Notes under the pieces: generated by a model
Told to the model about the DNA's origin: nothing
The model's input: only the letters and a program-made list of their open reading frames with translations
Database searches by the model: none
Shown: positions 63,920 through 64,000 of the stretch, in pieces
Numbering within the stretch: position 1 is the stretch's first letter
How the letters are laid out: each line of letters opens with the position of its first letter
Program-made: the position numbers and the translations under genes
Source of the DNA: Mycolicibacterium moriokaense
GTDB lineage: Bacteria; Actinomycetota; Actinomycetes; Mycobacteriales; Mycobacteriaceae
Assembly (NCBI RefSeq): GCF_010726085.1
Contig: NZ_AP022560.1
Coordinates: 2,418,001 to 2,482,000 of the forward strand
Reading direction: 5' to 3'
DNA length: 64,000 nucleotides

Positions 63920-64000
63920 ATGGCAGGGATCGAAGCGACCCCGCGCACGTCAGAGTCACAATCTGGCGTCGAGCTGGATCCGATACAGCTGCTGGCCCCG
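63920..64000 (+). CDS. bkdA: Start of branched-chain 2-oxo acid dehydrogenase E1 alpha (BkdA/PdhA), cut by window end
   Basis: An ATG at 63920 follows AGGAGG at 5 nt and opens a frame that runs off the window after 27 codons. The visible N-terminus ends in 'VELDPIQLLAP', matching the 'VDLEPVQLVGPDG' I recall near the start of Rv2497c, the gene downstream of citE in M. tuberculosis. The E1 alpha subunit decarboxylates branched-chain 2-oxo acids, the step before FadE19. Identity rests on a short segment plus position. Confidence 0.7.
   Translation, partial: MAGIEATPRTSESQSGVELDPIQLLAP

Noticed and set aside
63669..63959. A 96-codon minus-strand frame at the right end
   Set aside because: It overlaps the bkdA start and the citE-end hairpin. 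The C-terminal stretch looks protein-like but no family was recognised, so at most it is a remnant.

Overview
The window reads as chromosome of a mycobacterium, most likely a fast-growing Mycolicibacterium-type species. The DNA is GC-rich, starts are often GTG, and it carries marker genes: a giant type I fatty acid synthase followed by acpS, an mce operon with Mce-associated membrane proteins, the L,D-transpeptidase ldtB, and many small secreted proteins of mycobacterial type. No phage, insertion sequence, CRISPR array or plasmid feature was seen.

Region 1 (1-19.2 kb) holds the end of an mce lipid-import operon (mceC partial, D, E, F), then about 12 kb of catabolic genes, then two Mce-associated membrane proteins. 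The catabolic genes are a cytochrome P450 with a divergent TetR, a thiolase-like protein paired with a DUF35 zinc/OB-fold protein, SnoaL-like and VOC proteins, an enoyl-CoA hydratase, two acyl-CoA ligases and an amidohydrolase. A short motif, TTCTC-N7-GAGAA or its half sites, lies 23-35 nt upstream of six starts in this block. I infer one regulon that imports and degrades a lipid-like or cyclic acid, substrate unknown.

Region 2 (19.2-28.8 kb) is mixed: an IspD-type cytidylyltransferase convergent with a degenerate IspD-like paralogue, a PPOX flavin/F420 protein, LtrA, an MFS transporter, a MerR regulator with a possible leader peptide, and a complete polyamine-type ABC importer operon (potA-potD-potB-potC).

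Region 3 (28.9-64 kb) follows, from memory and in opposite orientation, the M. tuberculosis Rv2525c-Rv2497c backbone: Tat-secreted DUF1906 protein, fas, acpS, M20 peptidase, bcp, DUF3618 protein, tRNA-Lys, ldtB, tRNA-His, orn, HerA-like ATPase, SDR, MFS, MmpS-like protein, TetR (bkaR), accD1-accA1-fadE19-hydratase-citE and the first codons of bkdA. Between ldtB and orn sits an accessory cluster: a TetR regulator, an epoxide hydrolase, an SDR and a split transketolase. The last part of the window is a leucine/branched-chain and itaconate catabolic operon behind a large palindromic operator. A 15-nt piece of that operator recurs exactly upstream of the epoxide hydrolase.

Functions are read from motifs and family knowledge. 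Gene identities tied to M. tuberculosis are recalled homologies, not searches.
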